DNA of 64,000 bases from Metellina segmentata (GCA_947359465.1 OX375873.1:132014899-132078898), one strand, 5' to 3'. Shown: positions 1-11,360, numbered from the stretch's first letter. Notes: generated by a model not told the origin, from the letters alone. Program-made: numbers and translations.

Positions 1-447
1 TACAAATCGCATATGAATTTTATTTCATATCAAGGGGAAAAATGTGATAGTTAATTTCAGTTGAAATCGGAGGTTTTAATATTTTAACTGTAATTTTTAA
101 TGTAACTATTCATAATATTTATATTGCTTTTTAGGACATGCTTTGACACGCATATCATTTAACCAATTTGAATGCTACTCGTATTTGATGGTTGAAATTA
201 AGAGATAATTTTATATGCAATAAGTTGCAGGATAGGTTGCAGGAATAAAACATGTGCTACCTATAACTTAGAGGTTGTTAGTGCAACGAGAAAACTCAAT
301 AAGTGTTTGCTGTCCCTAAAGTATGTAAATAGAAATAAATAAATTAAGTGGATCGGACTGAAGTGGGATAAATTATCGGAATGTGATGATCGAATTACAA
401 AGAAAATATTTGATCTGGCCGAAAGTATTAAGAGGATTGTAAAACCA
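1..447. other. AT-rich DNA, nothing recognised
   Basis: No open frame of note, no tandem structure and no match to the repeat families found elsewhere in the window. Probably intron or intergenic DNA. Confidence 0.5.
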
Positions 448-880
448 CAAGGGGGTTCAGCCTGCTCGCCAACACAGTTTTAACAAAAAAGAAAAAAAAA
501 TTCCGATTTTTCACGAATTTCAAAAAAAATGTTATCAGGAACCAAATTTAAATATCTAAAAAAACTCGGCGTGGTGCACAAATTTACGTTTAGAGGTACT
601 GTAAAAAAAAAACTCACGGCTGGAGATTGAAAATTTGTACGTCTTTTGCTCATTCGCGCTAGAAATTTCGTTTTTTTCGACTTTGACACTTAATGCACCC
701 TAAACTAATAACCGCATCGTAAAAAATCTTTCTCATCTTGTTACGTGTACAATTTTGAACTAACCGTGTTAATTTCGTAATTTTCTTATCCGTACTTTCT
801 CGGGAAACCGTCTAAGAATCGAGCGGAAAAAAAAGTGAGTTTTCAATACTGTGGCTGTAACATTTTTTTAAAAGAATAGA
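448..880 (-). mobile_element. Helitron-like non-autonomous element, decayed copy
   Basis: The stretch is a shortened relative of the better elements at 29481-31037 and 45240-46461. It shares the blocks reading (on +) acgaatttcaaaa, actcggcg, tttacgtttagaggtac, accgcatcg and tcgggaaaccgtctaagaat in the same order. The left end, gggggttcag then cctgctcgccaac, is a degraded form of the GC-rich hairpin that forms the 3' end of the family when read on the minus strand. The right end stops at an AGAATAGA|T junction, which reads A|TC on the minus strand, the usual Helitron 5' context. It has no Rep/helicase coding capacity, so any movement would have depended on a helper. Confidence 0.5.
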
Positions 881-1610
881 TACAAAGAACGAATGAAATG
901 AATTAATGAAAACAAGAAATAGATGGATCAAAATAGAGGATCCAATGATTGCACCAGGTAAAAATTGAAAGAGCAATGAGAATGAGTTATCCGGAAACAA
1001 AAGTTACAATTAAAAAGTAGGTGTAATGAATAAATGCATTAATAAGGCAATAAGTAAATATGTTTCCCAAAGCATTCATAGGCACACAGCGAATATTGCA
1101 AATACGGTCGTAAACGACTAAATGAGAAGGTAAACAAATACAGTGAACAGATTAAAGTATTTGTTTTTACATGAAGAGGGGGGGGGATTTAGAATTTTGA
1201 AAATTTTCAGGGATGGTACAGAAATTTAAATATTATTTTTGTGAAGGATTGAAACACATCTATCTACAAGCGTTTATTTCCTTTCAAACAGCAATACTTA
1301 TTCATTTCAAAAATTCTGGATAGTGTTATTGTTATAAGTAGAATTTTACACGCTCCATAATTATTTCTAATTTATAACCATGTAAAGCTGTCAAATAGCA
1401 AAAAGTGCGACTTATTTCTATCAAATATTATTCCAATCTACGGATTGTCTATTTATATATTACGACAGTAAGCATTTTGTGTTTCTTAAAAGATGGAATA
1501 TGAACATAAATTGTTTTCTGTTCTTTCACAGAAATTCGGATTATTATTTGACGATTGTTGTTTTGGAATGATTAAATTATTTAACTATTGGTTGGAAGGT
1601 ATATATTTTA
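881..1610. other. AT-rich DNA, nothing recognised
   Basis: Contains only a short G run near 1180. No repeat family or coding region recognised. Confidence 0.5.
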
Positions 1611-1900
1611 GTTAACGTCGTACTGGAGCAACACAACGGGCTATTGGCGGTATTATCAATCCCTCAAATGGAATTTCCGAGGATAACGCCTCGTAATTTT
1701 GGACGATGGTCAGTTGACGAAAAAAAACCTGAGCTGGCACCCCATTCTCCAAACTTCCACGTCAAAACAACGTGAGGACATTTAGGCCCTGATACATTGA
1801 ACGTGCACAAGAACCCATTGTACACGACAGTCTTTGGTTGGATTCGAACTTGCAACCCTCCGTTTTCTAATACGTTACTCTTTCAACCGGGTTAACACGG
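1611..1900 (-). mobile_element. tRNA-derived SINE (SINE-1, head type 2)
   Basis: Read on the minus strand it has a tRNA-like head (about 1810-1900) with an A-box-like segment near AACCCGGTTGAAAGAG and a B box GTTCGAATCC, followed by the body shared with the SINEs at 4855 and 14748 and the family 3' end, which on the + strand reads gttaacgtcgtactggagc. The head differs from the 4855/14748/25206 copies although body and tail are the same. It is an old copy with scattered changes; I saw no clear target duplication. Confidence 0.75.
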
Positions 1901-2387
1901 ACCATTTAAATATTTTTTTAGAGAAACAATTACTAAAAAAACTAAATATGGTACATTTATTATGAAATTATATATTAATTATACGTATTAATAAATATGG
2001 TATATTTATTCATAACGTATAATTAAAGAACTATGTTGGAATTTTTTTTTAAACGACAAGATTAAAAAATAGGTTTGGGAAAATGTAGTAAAATTAATGT
2101 ACTACAGTTAACTAACTATTAACTGAAAAATAATGAAGAAATCCTTTAATTCAGGTTTCCACAGCATTTGAGTAGTTAAGTGGATTATTAGATATTCATT
2201 TCGATGTTACAAAGAGATTAAACATTTTTTTAAAGTACCATTTATTTTAATGTTAACACGATGTTAATTGAATTTTATTAAATAAATATACTTTTCATGA
2301 ATTAAGTGTGTGGCCTGTAAAATTATTTTCTTCCAATTACAGTAATAGTTAAATTTATATTAATTCTTAAAAAATTATGAATGTTCG
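1901..2387. other. AT-rich DNA, nothing recognised
   Basis: About 80 percent A+T by eye. No feature supported. Confidence 0.4.
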
Positions 2388-2960
2388 AGAAGTATTTAAA
2401 CAGTTTTAAATACCAGTTTATATTTAAAATCAAACTAAAAGCTATTGTAATGTACTGTTATTTATACTTCTTGCATCAAATTACTATAAATTATATCAAT
2501 TCGTTTTTGTAAAAAAACTATCTCTTAGGATTTGATGAAATTCATTTCGACTACTGCAAGTGAATTATCCCTATTATAAGTATGTAAAATAAACAAGGTA
2601 TTACATTTACTTATGTAAGTTGTACTGCAATTTCCCACGCTATTTCAAGGTTGTTTTAACTATCAATTACAGTTGGAGAAGTATTTAAACAACTGTTTTA
2701 TAAATACTTCAAGTTTATAATTAAAATTAATCATTGTAATCTTGTACGCTTATTTATTATTCCTTCATATCTTTAATATAAATGGTATTAACTGGTTTTC
2801 GTAAAAAAATATATATAATGTTCTGTGTGATTATATATATATATAAATTCTTTTCAACTATTGAAATTGAATGATTCACTGTTGTAAGTGAAACTGAAAC
2901 TCGATTAAACAATATAAAATTTACATATTGGGTAACAAAACACAAGTAAGACAATTATGT
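2388..2960. repeat. Two diverged tandem units, period about 289 bp
   Basis: The string agaagtatttaaaca occurs at 2388 and 2677, followed in both units by similar text (an ataatta-type tract, attgtaat, a ttattta block, then a ggt/ttt-cgtaaaaaaa segment near 2505 and 2795). The units are clearly diverged, so this is an old tandem duplication of AT-rich DNA. The short open frame at 2757-2954 lies inside it and is not a gene. Confidence 0.45.
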
Positions 2961-4322
2961 TATTTTACATGACTTCAAAATCTTCCTCTTCATGAAAAAA
3001 TTGTATTAATTGTATGGGAATATATATTTTTAAATCCCTCCACTAACCCATTAGTGGTAATTTTTGCTTAATAAATCATTTTAATGACGAAAATAAAAAC
3101 AGATGAAACATATTGAATTATAGTTTTTTCTTCGAGTACACATTGACTGTAATTGTCCTTAAAACAAAATAATATTCACAATTAGATAAAATATGGTTAA
3201 AATTAGAATAGTATTTAAAATGATTCGCATTTAAATATTTTGATTAATACTTACTAAAGATGACCTTGGCGATGATAACATAAATCTAGGAAAAACATTC
3301 GTAGCATAAAATTAGTCATTTTGAATTACTACGTAGGATAAATTGTTTTTCAGCACTTGATTTCCGTAATTTTTATAATTGTGATGCTATGAAGTAAAAC
3401 GTTTCAGCAAAGCAAGGGAGAAATGAAATGATATTTATAATTAGTTGCTGACATTATTCATTTAATTTCCTATATTCAGTATTATTTTTAACAGAAATAC
3501 AATCATACGTTCTATTAACTCCAAGCTTACTTTTAAGTCTCAAACTTTCTCTTGAGGTTTGAAATGAAATATGAAGTACTTATGGGTCGTTTATTAAAAT
3601 TATTCTTCGTGCAGAATCCAGTAGCTTTGCGCCTTAAGTTTTAAATTATAACGGTGGAAATGATTAATCTACTATATGCCGTAGCAGAGCCCTAGTTTTC
3701 AGAGTAAATTAAATTTGAATTTTGAAAGTTAATTTTATTGAGATTAATATTTACATCCTTCATAATACGAATGCAATTTGGTTGAGAAGCATGAAATTCA
3801 GAGTTTAATACCATTGGAATTAATTAGAGTCAATTAAATGTAACAATTATCTTTTTTGTTTTATTTATCAGCTGTAATGTACAAAACGTTTTCTTGATAA
3901 AATAAAAATTCAATTTGTCGTTTTCATTTTTAAATTAGTAGATTTGTGTAAGCTGAGATAGATTCGAGGTACAAAATATATTCACCATTTTGTCGTTCTT
4001 TCAAATCTGCAGGGGATTAAAATTACCCATTGTAGCTTTTACCAATTGAGTCTATTTGTTTTCGCTAGTTTTTTTTGTTATTATGAATGAAAATGTATCA
4101 ATGAATCAAGAAAACGCTTTGAGATGTTATTTAACTGTTCAAACTGGAGAATATAGCACCGATCAGAGTCAAAATTACGAATGACGTATTCGGTATGCGA
4201 ATTATAGGCTTTGAATATTCGTTTGAGATAAAGATTTTTGAAATATACCTTTTGTTTTTTAATCTTTCACAATAGATGGAATTGCATGCAATTAGTATAT
4301 GTTCCAATGATACACGTACAGT
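2961..4322. other. AT-rich DNA, nothing recognised
   Basis: A stretch of 1.36 kb without a supported gene or repeat. The open frame 4131-4361 on the minus strand runs into the fold-back arm that begins near 4323 and has no family resemblance. Confidence 0.5.
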
Positions 4323-5587
4323 CGTAAAAAAAAGCCGTCTCACTCGATTGCAACTGCACAATTTACATCGCAGAACAAAACGGAAGGTAGCAATCGATAA
4401 GTATTAATGTTTTCTACAAATATCAATAGTTAAAATTTGTGTAAGGGGCCATCTTCATATTAAATTGGGTGCTTGCTCCGATACTTTCAATACGAATACC
4501 CATTTTTTTTCTCACAAATTTGGATTCTACACACAATTTCAAGTGGATTTGATAAAAAATTAATGTAAAATGGCGTAAAATTGACCAAGAAAATACATAA
4601 AAAATCATTGAGGGAGCGTGTAAATGTTCGGAGTTCAATCACACTATAAATATTAATACAGACAAGTAGTGGCCGTCGCCGTCAATGACCTGTAATGATC
4701 TGAAATTTGTAATTCCGATGTTTCAGTAACAGTTGAATCACATAAAGTCAAAAACTGCGCATGCTTCTATTCGTAATTTTCATGAATATTAATTTCATAA
4801 TTGATAAAAATAGTAAATTTAGTTTGATAATTAAAATGTTTATAGATTGTGTTCAGCCGACCAACCGGTATAGTGGTTAAGGTGTTAGCCTCTATATCGG
4901 AAGGTTCCTAGTTCGAATCCGGGTCCGGGCATGGATGTTTGTATGCGTGTGGTGTAGAGGCTGCTGGTGCACCTTAAATCTGTCGTGGTCGAAAGTCCTC
5001 ACGTTGGGATGGTGTAGAATTTTGGAGAGTGGGGTGCCAGCTCAGGTGTTTCTTCGTAGTCTGACTGTGGTTCAAAATTACGAGATGTTGTCCTCGGATC
5101 TTTCCCTTAAGGGAGTGATCCCGAACTGTCGTCAATAGCCCGTCGTGTTGCTCTAGTACGACGTTAACTAAAATTACCATTACATTGTGTTCCGGTTTTT
5201 GGGTAGCAAAGGATGAAAAACAATTTCCAATAAAAATTAATGTTTTTAGCAAATGTTACACAAAACGTGAAACACCAATTTAATATTAGGAGATCAAATC
5301 AAAAAAATCTTACAAATCGCAACAAAATTAAATAAAATTGATGAACATTTTTTTTTTCCGCCTGAAGTGTGTAGAATCCAAATTTCTGATAGAAGATCAC
5401 CAAATTTCTATTGAAGTTATCGGAACAAGCACCCAATTTAATATGAAGACAGTCCCTGAGACAAATTTTAAATATTTATATTTGTAGAAAACATTCATCC
5501 CCATCGATTTATACCTTCCGTTTTGTTCTGTGATGTAAATTGTAAAATTGCGATCGAGTGTGAATCGTTTTTTTTTTTTTTTTTTTG
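4323..5587. repeat. Large inverted (fold-back) repeat with a SINE in its loop
   Basis: The left arm (about 4323-4540) and right arm (about 5360-5587) are reverse complements over roughly 200 bp. Anchors on the left are cagaacaaaacggaaggta, gttttctacaaatat, ttcatattaaattgggtgct and aatttggattctacaca; their reverse complements appear in reverse order on the right. The outer ends carry an A run on the left and a T run on the right next to the sequence cactcgat/atcgagtg. The spacer of about 820 bp contains a complete SINE with its own target duplication, so the SINE landed in an existing fold-back structure. Element class is unknown. Confidence 0.75.
4855..5183 (+). mobile_element. tRNA-derived SINE (SINE-1, head type 1), full length with target duplication
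   Basis: The head (about 4858-4930) is tRNA-like, with A-box region TATAGTGGTTAAGGTG and B box GTTCGAATCC, the internal RNA polymerase III promoter. The body contains gtcgtggtcgaaagtcctca, tttggagagtggggtgcca and ttcaaaattacgag, and the 3' end has gttgctctagtacgac followed by a short ATTACC-type tail. A 9-bp direct repeat, ATTGTGTTC, flanks it at 4846-4854 and 5184-5192, as expected for LINE-mediated insertion. Two opposing open frames over the body are by-products. The partner LINE is not identified. Confidence 0.9.
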
Positions 5588-6511
5588 ACGTATACAATAC
5601 ATTTTATATCAACTGTATACAACTTTTCAAACCACTGCAATTAATGCAGGAAATTATTTCGCGTGTCAATAAACTTATTCGTGTTGATAAGCTAAATGAA
5701 CTCGGCAAAGTAAATTTCTATAAAAAGGATAAAACTCTCTGATGAAAGGGTTACAAACATCAAAATCTCGTATGGTAACAGCCATGAGAATATTTATAAC
5801 ACCAATTCGAAATTACTGCGTCGGATTCTGGCATCATTCGGATAAGAGCCCGAAACCACCCCAATTACGGATACATATTGGAGTCTCAGATTTGTTCGAG
5901 GTTTAGGCCCAGACTTGGTTCATCTAGAGATAGGATAGATAGGAATGATAAACAACACCTAAAGACACCTGCCAGTAAGAAGCATAACACCGTTCTAACA
6001 AGTGTGTTTAGATTAGATCGATACTGTGTAGACATACAAATCATGTGTACCACTGTCCATGGATATGGTATCCATCTGTTTCATGGCGTACTCAGTACAA
6101 ACATTAGGTACTTTACCGTTAAGTGTACGAAAATTGTAACTTGTTTACCAATCTCTCGTCAGAACACATTTTCGGGGCACTACATTGGTAGTTTTCGATT
6201 TTGATTAAGTTTCTACCACGGGTTTATCTATCAATTGAAAATTTTAAAGCTTCAAGGGGGGTACGGAAATTTATCAAATGCATGAATTTGTAACATCTTG
6301 ATCACAGCGGCTTCATTAATAGGTTGATTGTATTAGTTCAACTTGAAAGTTGCTGCATTTTCATGCTTATTGTTTCCACGTTAGTGAATTGTTATTTAAG
6401 CTGAATCAATCATACACTGGATTTTATGAAAAGCAGAAAGAATAAATTTTTTATAACTGAGAAAAAAGACAAGTTTTCTTAAAATACGTGATTAGTACAG
6501 TAGGCATTATA
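5588..6511. other. Unassigned DNA
   Basis: Includes a moderately balanced stretch with an open frame of 108 codons at 5878-6204 (+). That frame shows no domain, signal peptide or splice signal I can support. Nothing else recognised. Confidence 0.4.
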
Positions 6512-6533
6512 AGAGAGAGAGAGAGAGAGAGAG
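6512..6533. repeat. (GA)n microsatellite
   Basis: About eleven GA units in a row. Confidence 0.95.
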
Positions 6534-6796
6534 CTGCGTTTTATTTTTTATAAAAACCAAACAAACGGCATAAAACGATGCATAAAAATAAAGGTATATA
6601 ATGACTTATTTAACTTTCTTCCCACGATTATTATTTATTTGCCCATCATATTTGAATCTTTGAATCTATTCTACAGCACTCCACGGTTTTATGTGTATAT
6701 TTCACATGTTTATAAAAATGACCCCGCTAGAAAAAAAATTCAAATTTGGTGACAGTATATGTACAATGGCTAAAATATGTACATTTTCCTTTACTC

Positions 6797-7203
6797 TGAT
6801 TGCATACACAAGTGATAACTTTATATTTGTAGTCAATGCATTATAAATGACGAGAAAGCCATCTGTGTGTGTATGTGTGTGTGCGCGCGCATGCATCTCT
6901 ACACCATGCAACTTGCAGTTTTCTTGCATGACTTTTAACCATTTTCGCACTCCTCGACCAATATAAACTTTCAGACAATTCCTAAGATTCTTTCAGAGAA
7001 TTACTTAACTATGATTGCATACATAATTTCTAACTTTATATTACTATTCAAAACATTATAAATGGCGAGAAAGACATCTGTGATCATGCATGCATTGCTA
7101 CACCATGCAACTTGCAGTTTTCTTGCATGACTTTTAGTCAGTTTCGTAGTCTTGGACCAATAGAAACTTTCAGACAACTCCTAGGATTCTTTCAGAGAAT
7201 TTA
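6797..7203. repeat. Tandem duplication, period about 215 bp
   Basis: tgattgcatac begins the units at 6797 and 7012. Both then carry aactttatat, cattataaatg-cgagaaag-catctgtg, caccatgcaacttgcagttt, cttgcatgactttta, ctttcagacaa and attctttcagagaatt. The first unit has an expanded TG/CG dinucleotide tract (about 6865-6892) where the second has a short atcatgcatgc segment. Confidence 0.85.
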
Positions 7204-7234
7204 TATGGCCCTATTAGGTATTGTAGATTGAAAG

Positions 7235-7412
7235 GATTAGCTCTGCTCTGAAAGGCGCAAAAGCCATATTTGGCCATTCCGCGACGAATAACATCAAATG
7301 AATGAACATACACTCAAGGAAAGTTTTTTTAAGAGAAAAATGCACCTAGGAAGTAATCGAATCGGCGGGACCTCAACTCTCTGGTCAGTGGGTAAACACA
7401 CTGAGCCACAGT
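7235..7412 (-). mobile_element. tRNA-derived SINE (SINE-2), partial copy
   Basis: On the + strand the order is aaaggcgcaaaagccatatttggcc, a linker with gaatgaacatacac, then ctaggaagtaatcgaatc and the tRNA-like head ending ggtcagtgggtaaacacac-tgagccac. The same order is seen at 22430-22690 and 42905-43255. Read on the minus strand this gives head with A and B boxes first and the GGCCATATTTGGCC tail last. Confidence 0.6.
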
Positions 7413-7453
7413 ACACTTACTCGAGTTTATCTCGCAAAGCTCAAGGGGTTATG

Positions 7454-7768
7454 TCAGAAGTTTTAAAAATCGGTAAAAGGATGTACATTAATCGCAACGC
7501 AGTCTAGGATCAATCTTTGGAAAATGTTTATTATTCACGTCACTGACTTTATTTTCAAGTCAGAAATTTTGAAAAATCGGTAAAACAATTACATTAACTG
7601 CAGCGAAGTGTAGGACCAATCTTTTTAAAATGTTTATTGTTCCCAGTACTGACTATTTTTGAGTCAGAAATTTTAATAAAAAGGTGAAACAGTTACATTA
7701 TTCTCAGCGAAGTGTAGGATTAATTTTTATAAAACGTTTATTGTTCACATCACTGACTTTATTTTCAA
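7454..7768. repeat. Three tandem units, period about 105 bp
   Basis: Units start at 7454, 7560 and 7664 with tcagaa-ttttaa. Each then has aatcggtaaaa-type text, ttacatta, gc-gcagtctaggatcaatctt or gcgaagtgtagga, aaatgtttatt-ttc and a cactgacttta-type end. Identity is moderate, so the array is not recent. Confidence 0.8.
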
Positions 7769-7807
7769 TTCTAATTTAGATTGTAAGTGAATTATTTTTT
7801 AAATGGA

Positions 7808-7952
7808 TGGTTGATTTGGGGGTTTTATGGCGCGAGGGCCATATTTGGCCATGCCTGCACCAGGCACGACATACAATATCATGTAATAGACGGACATACA
7901 CAATGAGAGATTTACTGCTACAGAAGAGTGAAGTACACCTGGAAGGAATATT
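7808..7952 (-). mobile_element. SINE-2 fragment (tail and body)
   Basis: Shows ggttttatggcgcgagggcc then atatttggccatgcctg, a gacatacaca linker, atttactgctacagaag and tgaagtacacctggaag. This matches the tail-side half of SINE-2; the tRNA-like head is missing. Confidence 0.6.
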
Positions 7953-9767
7953 TTAAATATTATAATAGCTAGTTAAAACAATATGATAACTATATCGACT
8001 TGAAATATGCATAACTACTTCGACAAGCCGTACTGTTTTAATTCCAGCGTGATATCCACAGTTTTAGCTAAAATTATTCTGAAAAACCAAACAGAATCAT
8101 TTCTTCTAGATAATTTCCACCTAACTCAATAAGAGTAATTAATAAATGGTCATCCGTCTTGAGTATTTGATTTTGTAAAATATGTTATGTATTGGTTAAA
8201 TGCTGAACAAACAAGGAAACAATTTCAACTGAAAGAAAGAGCTAAAATTTCACTAATTGTAAAATTTAAAAATTGAATTTTGAACTACAAATACTTATCT
8301 CTAAGGTTCTCCCGATGTGTTTTAAACTCTTAGAAGAATCCAGTCATATTCAATGTGAAATATTCTAAGTTATGAACATAATTCAACGGCTTGTCTTCTT
8401 GAAATCCCTGTTTAGAACTTAAATAATCACGGAAATCTTCAGCAAGATTTGGGATTAAGGTATTTGTGTGTTTGTATAGTCGAAATTTAAGACGGTTTTG
8501 GTTCAAGTTTACATAATTTATTTCAGTTATTCAGTTATATGAGTATTTAGGAAATAGCCTGAATTTACGACAAAGATTGCAAAGATATTTGGACTTTTGA
8601 AGTATTTATGCATTTTGAAGTGCATAAATACTTTTATGCACTTCAAAATGCCTTTTATAAATTAAGCCATTCCTAAATATAAAAACAACGAATATATTTT
8701 AATGGCTAAAAATGAATTACATTTTACTTGTAATTCTCGAGTTTTCATACACTTTTCATTTCAAAAGTATCTTAGCAAATGCTTCCAAATATGCATTTCA
8801 AAGTGTATATTAGCAAAAACTTCCAAAATATGCATACCTTAGTCAAATGCAATCGAAACAATTTGTGCATCGAGATTAATATTTACAAGAAAAATAAATC
8901 ATGGTTTCTTAAAGTAAATTAAAGATTACTCTATTCATCGACTCTATAGTACTAATTATTCGTAAAATTGGCGAAAGCGTTGTAATTAAATGTATTGAAA
9001 ATTATTGGTAATAAACGAGTTAACTGTTAAAGTTATACTTTGTCTTAAGGAAATGAAAAACAATTTGTTCTATATACAGTCAAACTTTGTTTTCGACAAG
9101 AGTAGCTTATAACAAACTAATTAATTCGTCGAATATAATATAAGCCTATTTTCCTTCTGGAATAAATTAGAAGGTATGAATATTCCGACACCTCGTTAAC
9201 GGTTGCCTTAGTAAAAAACTAAACAAATTACATATTGATCAGAAGAAAAGGCTGAAAGTTATATAAGGAAACACGCGACTTATATTCTTATCTAAAGTAT
9301 TAATTGATGGGTTGTAAAATATTCTACATAAATGAGTTCCCTTTTTTTATGCGATCACTAATGCCGACATATATCTGCGAATTTCATAAGTGACTAAATC
9401 TAAAAGAAAATGCTCTTTTCATAATGCCTATATAGAATATCGCCTATTATTGTATTGATTATCTGAGTAGCTTTATTTATTAATATTCATATTAATTCAA
9501 TTACTAAACAAGTTTTTAATACCAATTATGGAATTTGCGATTCAAATAAGTGAAAGCCGGTCCCTGGTTTTTAAAATCACTCATTTTTGATCAGTTTAGT
9601 ACAGCTAGAAACATTATAACCAAAACTTCTTATCTTCTAGATCCTTTATCACTAATATCTAGCGACAACTCGGTTAAATTACTACAACCAAAATATACCC
9701 CTTGTAACTAAATTACCCGTACAAAATCCCGCAGAGCATTGAATATAAAAATTAAAAATATAAATCC
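7953..9767. other. AT-rich DNA with a perfect hairpin and a transposon-end-like motif
   Basis: Apart from the hairpin at 8610-8651 and a pogo/Tigger-like end motif near 9075 (tacagtcaaactttg followed by a cgac segment), I recognise nothing here. Confidence 0.4.
8610..8651. repeat. Perfect inverted repeat (18-bp arms, 6-bp loop)
   Basis: gcattttgaagtgcataa is followed after six bases by its exact reverse complement. A second overlapping palindrome uses agtatttatgca (8600-8611) and tgcataaatact (8620-8632), so two alternative hairpins compete. There is no terminator context; it could be a decayed MITE core or a small hairpin-RNA source. Confidence 0.8.
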
Positions 9768-9992
9768 TCTTGTGGTTGCTTCGAAGAGGAATCTCGTCAT
9801 TAACTGAACTGTCCATAACTGACCAGAACTTGGTCGACGAGACATCAAGTCATTAGAAGAAAACTGACCAGATTTTGAACTAGTAATACAAAAATCGACA
9901 CTTATCGTGCTGGCAATATATCTCGTCATTATAGCAAGATGGTTCAAATCTGAATGAACTAGATTTCTCGTTGAAACCACTTGGAGGGTTAA
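9768..9992. mobile_element. TTAA-flanked MITE, CGACGAGATATCTCG family
   Basis: The right end, gaaaccacttggagggttaa, is the reverse complement of the left end found at 49792 and 59032. Inside are the family motifs atctcgtcatta, actgaccaga and gatatctcg-like palindromes. The left end is decayed (tgtggttgcttcgaagagg). No transposase is encoded. The terminal TTAA at 9989-9992 is shared with the next element. Confidence 0.65.
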
Positions 9993-10562
9993 GGGGATCC
10001 GGCACCTCCATAGGCACCCATGTTAAATTCACAAACTTTGGAGGCATCTCATTTATTCATAAATTACTGCATTAATCTGAAATTTTTACAGTGTAATAGT
10101 TGAATACTATTAAAAACTTTAACACAGGTTTTTTAACTTGTTTAAAAAATTCACAAAATTATAATTTATTTTTAAAAATGACAAAAAGAATTGAAATATT
10201 TTAAATAAAGTATGTATTTTTTTAAAGTATGCATTTCATATCTTATTCCTTGTGCAGAAGAGTTTAAAAGTGCTTCATAAACAATCATAAAGAGCTTCAA
10301 GAATGTTACTCAAGTAGTTTTTGAGTAATGTGCCTCCAAACATGAAAAAAGTATGTTTTGGGAAATAAGGTTTTAAACTTCGCAAGGACGTACGGCGCGG
10401 TAATAGTGCATCTGCTTTAAAAAATATTTAAAAGTACTTTCAAATAACGGATTTCTTCAAATTAGGTATCGTTATAAAAATGACAATTCAAGTTCTCATA
10501 AACAGTAAAAATCTCAAAAAGGATTTTTTTTCTTCGAATTTTTAGGTGCTGGACCCCTTTAA
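9989..10562. mobile_element. TTAA-flanked element with GGGGGTCCGG-type ends
   Basis: The left end TTAAGGGGATCCGGCACC (from 9989) and right end GGTGCTGGACCCCTTTAA (to 10562) are imperfect inverted repeats, each bordered by TTAA. The same end type borders 46731-47467. The interior is AT-rich and non-coding. The right part is repeated twice more downstream (see the array 10351-11108), so this element has three right ends in tandem. Confidence 0.65.
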
Positions 10563-11108
10563 AAGAAATGAAAAAGAAGCGACAACCTACTCAGGGGTGA
10601 GGGGGAAAAGTATGTTCTGAGAAATAAGGCTTTAAATTTCGTAAGGACGTACGTCGCGGTAATAGTGCATCTGCTTAAAAAAATATTTAAAAATACTTCC
10701 GATTAACGGACTTCTTCAAATTACGTATAGTTATAAAAATGACAATTCAAGTTCTCATAAACAGTAAAAATCTCAAAAAGGATTTTTTCGAATTTTTAGG
10801 TGCCGGACCCCCTTAAAAGAATTAAAAAAGAAACGACAACCTACTCAGGGGTGAGGGAAAAAAGTATGTTCTGAGAAATAAGAATTTACATTCCCTAAGG
10901 ACGTACGTCGCGGTAATAGTGCATCTGCTTAAAAAAAATATTTAAAAATACTTCCAATTAACGGACTTCTTCAAATTACGTATCGTTATAAAAATGACAG
11001 TTCAAGTTCTCATAAACAGTAAAAATCACAAAAAGGATTTTTTCGAATTTTTAGGTGCCGGACCCCCTTAAAAGAACTGAAAAGGAAGCGTCAACCTACT
11101 CAGGGGTG
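10351..11108. repeat. Three tandem units, period 254-259 bp, each carrying a transposon right end
   Basis: Units start at 10351, 10610 and 10864 with gtatgtt-tg-gaaataag. Each continues with aaggacgtac-gcgcggtaat or its gtcgcgg variant, gtgcatctgctt, cggattcttcaaatta-like text, aaatgacaattcaagttct, cataaacagtaaaaatc, gaatttttaggtgc-ggacccc and ctactcaggggtg. Identity looks above 90 percent, so amplification is fairly recent. Right-end TTAAs fall at 10559-10562, 10813-10816 and 11068-11071. Confidence 0.9.
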
Positions 11109-11305
11109 GGCCCAGGGTTAAAGAACGATATATTTAAGTACCAAAGAAAAATATACGAAGAACAGTTTCATCGGCAATTGAAATTCCTTCAAACGCACCG
11201 GGAAAGGATCGAATAAAATCATAATGTTCCGCTAAGTCCAATCGGAATCTGGGAAAGAACAGACTCGTCCACCCCAAACCGATGGTAGAAAAAGTGAAAA
11301 CTCAC

Positions 11306-11360
11306 CTGTTATGGAGACGAGAAACCACAAGCCGACCAGAGCACGTCCGCAGAACACCAT
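11306..11360 (-). CDS. First coding exon: signal-peptide N-terminus of an unknown secreted or membrane protein (partial)
   Basis: On the minus strand an ATG at 11360 opens a frame of 18 codons plus one base, read as MVFCGRALVGLWFLVSIT, then meets the splice donor CAG|GTGAGT at 11306/11305. The intron would be phase 1, common after signal peptides. The peptide has a basic residue at position 6 and a hydrophobic core (about residues 8-17), the pattern of a secretion signal. The start context is AAGATGG, with A at -3 and G at +4. Upstream lies a GC-rich leader with short upstream frames. The rest of the gene must be left of 11300, past repeats; no second exon is visible, so the protein family is unknown. 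The exon is inferred from motifs alone. Confidence 0.55.

Noticed and set aside
4858..4930. Possible tRNA gene (A and B boxes)
   Set aside because: Cannot be folded into a full tRNA and is followed by a shared SINE body and target duplication; the same applies at 14748, 25206 and 55545.
5878..6204. 108-codon + frame
   Set aside because: No domain, no splice signals, no start context worth noting.
10351..11108. CRISPR-like regular repeats
   Set aside because: Units of about 255 bp are contiguous with no spacers; a tandem duplication in eukaryotic DNA.
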